Below the pieces are notes generated by a model, which was given only the letters and a program-made list of their open reading frames with translations, was not told the origin of the DNA and searched no databases. 64,000 bases of DNA from Pagrus major (lineage: Eukaryota > Chordata > Actinopteri > Spariformes > Sparidae), in contig NC_133237.1 in the NCBI RefSeq assembly GCF_040436345.1, positions 22,201,749-22,265,748 on the forward strand, read 5' to 3'. Position numbers and translations under genes: made by a program. Shown here piece after piece: positions 61,929 through 64,000 of the stretch; the stretch's first letter is position 1; each line of letters begins with the position of its first letter.

Positions 61929-64000
61929 TTGAAAGATATCAGCATCATCTTTTTTTTTTAGATGTATCCAATCAGAATGGACTGGATTTTATTTCTGCTC
62001 ATGAACACGTCGTCCCCAAGCTCCGAACAAAAGATCCCAGACTGTCGGGACAAATCCTTGAGCTGTGTGCTTGACTGACAGAAGATGGGACAGATTTCTC
62101 GATGGGAGAATGCCCTGGATGATGGAGGATGGATGGGGAGAGAATTGAGTGTCTCGCAAGTATTAGAATCAAATGAAGCTTATTTGCACTATATGTGCAA
62201 ATGAGAACTGTAAGCTCCAAAAAATAAACAAAAACCTCTCATCTCTTGTCAGTGGAACAGGCTTTGTTTTTGGAGTTGTTCACTGATTGTAGATTCTGGT
62301 TTTATGGTTTCAAGCTTTCAAACACTGACTGAGAGGTTTTAAATTAGAATAACAACTCAGTCTTTGATCAGTATTTGGAAAAAATCAACAAACACGCCAT
62401 GTTGCTGAAAACTAAAGACCTTTCCTTGTTGTACTTCTTGTCATAACAAATGAAAGGTTAAAAACAATACTTTTGTGATAAATTAGTATTTATCCATGTG
62501 TTGTCGTTATCCTCATTGCGATCAATGTCTATCCTTCAGTGCAAAGCTACATGTGGGTTTTGGCGGCAAGGTGGCGGCACATCAGCCCCAGACTCCCTTA
62601 AAAAATCACAGTTTGTGAGTTGTTGAGTTAGGGGAAACTTTATAAACTAGTCTACAACATTTTTTTGATTATTTGCCCCCTCTTGTAAATTTGGCAAATG
62701 TAATACATTCAATTATGTCACTGTATAAAGAATATTGTGTCAGTTTGTCCCATTATGTTGAAGTACAATGATTAGGCTACTCTATGACGACATAAAGTAT
62801 ATGTCTTTTTTAACAGCACATCAGCTGCACAGATGAGTGCAATCCACACGTTCACCTACAGTTATTTCTTACTGTATGTCATTCATTTTGCTCCCATGTT
62901 GGTTTCATTGTTAATGCAGTTCTGTTGGAAAACGCATCTCTGGAGCTTTCATGGCCGATAATAGACGTATAGTTTAGAGGCGTGTCTTTTTTTAACCTCT
63001 AATTTTGGACAACAACCTATATTTTGCTGTGAAAAGCATTTTCTGACATTTTATGGACCAAACATTTAATGGCATTGTCGAGAAAATAGTCGCAGCCCGA
63101 CTAAAAGCACGACAGTGGCGGTGTGCATTTGTTCTGCTACGATTTTCACCCAACAGAGATTAACTACCCTACAGTTAATCTTGTATTGATTAAAGATTTC
63201 AATCATTTTAACTGAATCACCTTTCAGGTTTCACTGGGTTTCAGGCCGGTGGAAACCAGACCAGCTCTCCCAGCATGGCTGCCATTAGTCCTCATCAATA
63301 CCTCAGGGGTTGCCATCCGCTCCCCCACCATGGCGAGAGTCAGTGGGTGCTGGTATAGGCTGCCACAGACCCGCTGTGATGTAATGACGCTAATAAAGGA
63401 GCGTGACAGGGCCTCTGCTGACGGCGCTTCTGTATGAAGTGACAGGGTAGGAGACAGAGGCTGGAAGAGGTTGAGGAGACAGACGGCATGGCTGATCCCG
63501 AGAGAGGAAGGTGCCCCGGTGAGAGATTTGGGAAGGATGAGAGCAAGAGTTTGGGGTGATGGGGGGGAAATCCCAAGGTGTTCAGCCCTCCCTCCCTGAA
63601 TGTGCCTCCATCACCATGACAACTGGGGCCAGCAGGAGTCCGGGGATTCACTCACACCTGGAGGAAACAGAAAACATCATTTGCATTTTGCACACAGCAC
63701 TGCTAATCATAGTAGATTACCATGGCTCATGCAGGGTGCAGACATGTTGGATTGCTGGGTGCTTTGGTTCGGAGCTGCTTTGCTTTTTAGTGTGTGAGAC
63801 AAGACTGTGTTTCATTGCTAATAAGGAGCTGAACTGCAGGCGGCCGAGTGCAAACATGATGCAGTATGATCCCACCAATGTCACTGAATCCCACTTTGTT
63901 TTTAATCACGGCAGATGAGAGGATGTATCTGTTTACCATAACATAACATGCATTTAACCTCACTTTTTCCTCCCTCAAATTTGCATATTTCCCAATCAAT

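Larger units (their letters stand above)
57516..64000 (+). other. Start of baiap3 second intron, running off the window
   Basis: No second coding exon with the expected phase (one base completing an AG-started codon) could be recognised, so the intron is at least 6.5 kb. It contains a fragment of the 19.4-kb repeat family (57725-57965), a GT/GA simple repeat (61877-61928) and a short poly(A). The GC-rich stretch 63240-63660 has open frames on both strands but no recognised protein. Confidence 0.4.

Noticed and set aside
63249..63651. Overlapping open frames on both strands in a GC-rich stretch near the right edge
   Set aside because: No donor/acceptor pair with the needed phase for baiap3 and no recognisable protein; left as unexplained GC-rich DNA.

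Overview
The window is vertebrate, almost certainly teleost fish, nuclear DNA, probably from a spiny-rayed (percomorph) species. The evidence is intron-rich genes with GT-AG introns whose products match vertebrate families, a low gene density, AT-rich intergenic DNA with CA/TA microsatellites, and several dispersed repeats of kinds familiar from percomorph genomes. There are no bacterial-type operons, CRISPR arrays or phage genes. Most short open frames in the window are chance.

Two genes are supported. (1) usp31, a ubiquitin-specific protease, lies on the minus strand at 31323-42445. It can be rebuilt as 16 coding exons with all phases closing, giving about 1,291 residues with an intact Cys/His/Asp catalytic set. 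A long AT-rich stretch below it (about 25470-31322) is probably its 3' UTR. (2) The first coding exon of baiap3 (Munc13/BAIAP3-family C2-domain protein) lies on the plus strand at 57373-57515. A CpG-bearing possible 5' noncoding exon lies near 49740-50052. The remainder of baiap3 must lie beyond the right edge. The two genes are divergent, with start regions about 7 kb apart.

Layout: 1-25 kb is gene-poor and holds most of the dispersed repeats: two copies of one ~320-bp repeat (near 6.2-6.5 and 17.0-17.3 kb), a decayed LINE-type reading-frame relic (14.68-15.03 kb, minus), and a ~1.07-kb element with terminal inverted repeats (19.39-20.46 kb) carrying a sequence that recurs near 0.2 kb and 57.8 kb. 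25.5-31.3 kb is the putative usp31 3' UTR. 31.3-42.4 kb is usp31. 42.4-42.8 kb is its promoter region. 43-49.7 kb is intergenic with MITE-like repeats. 49.7-64 kb is the start of baiap3 and its large introns.

The two genes have no known joint function. USP31 is a deubiquitinase reported to affect NF-kB signalling and microtubules. BAIAP3 acts in dense-core vesicle exocytosis and endosomal traffic. I found no convincing undescribed system. The most open items are unrecognised candidate exons on the minus strand (7830-7963 with 11015-11127, and 52975-53215) and a CpG-rich patch at 23382-23552.
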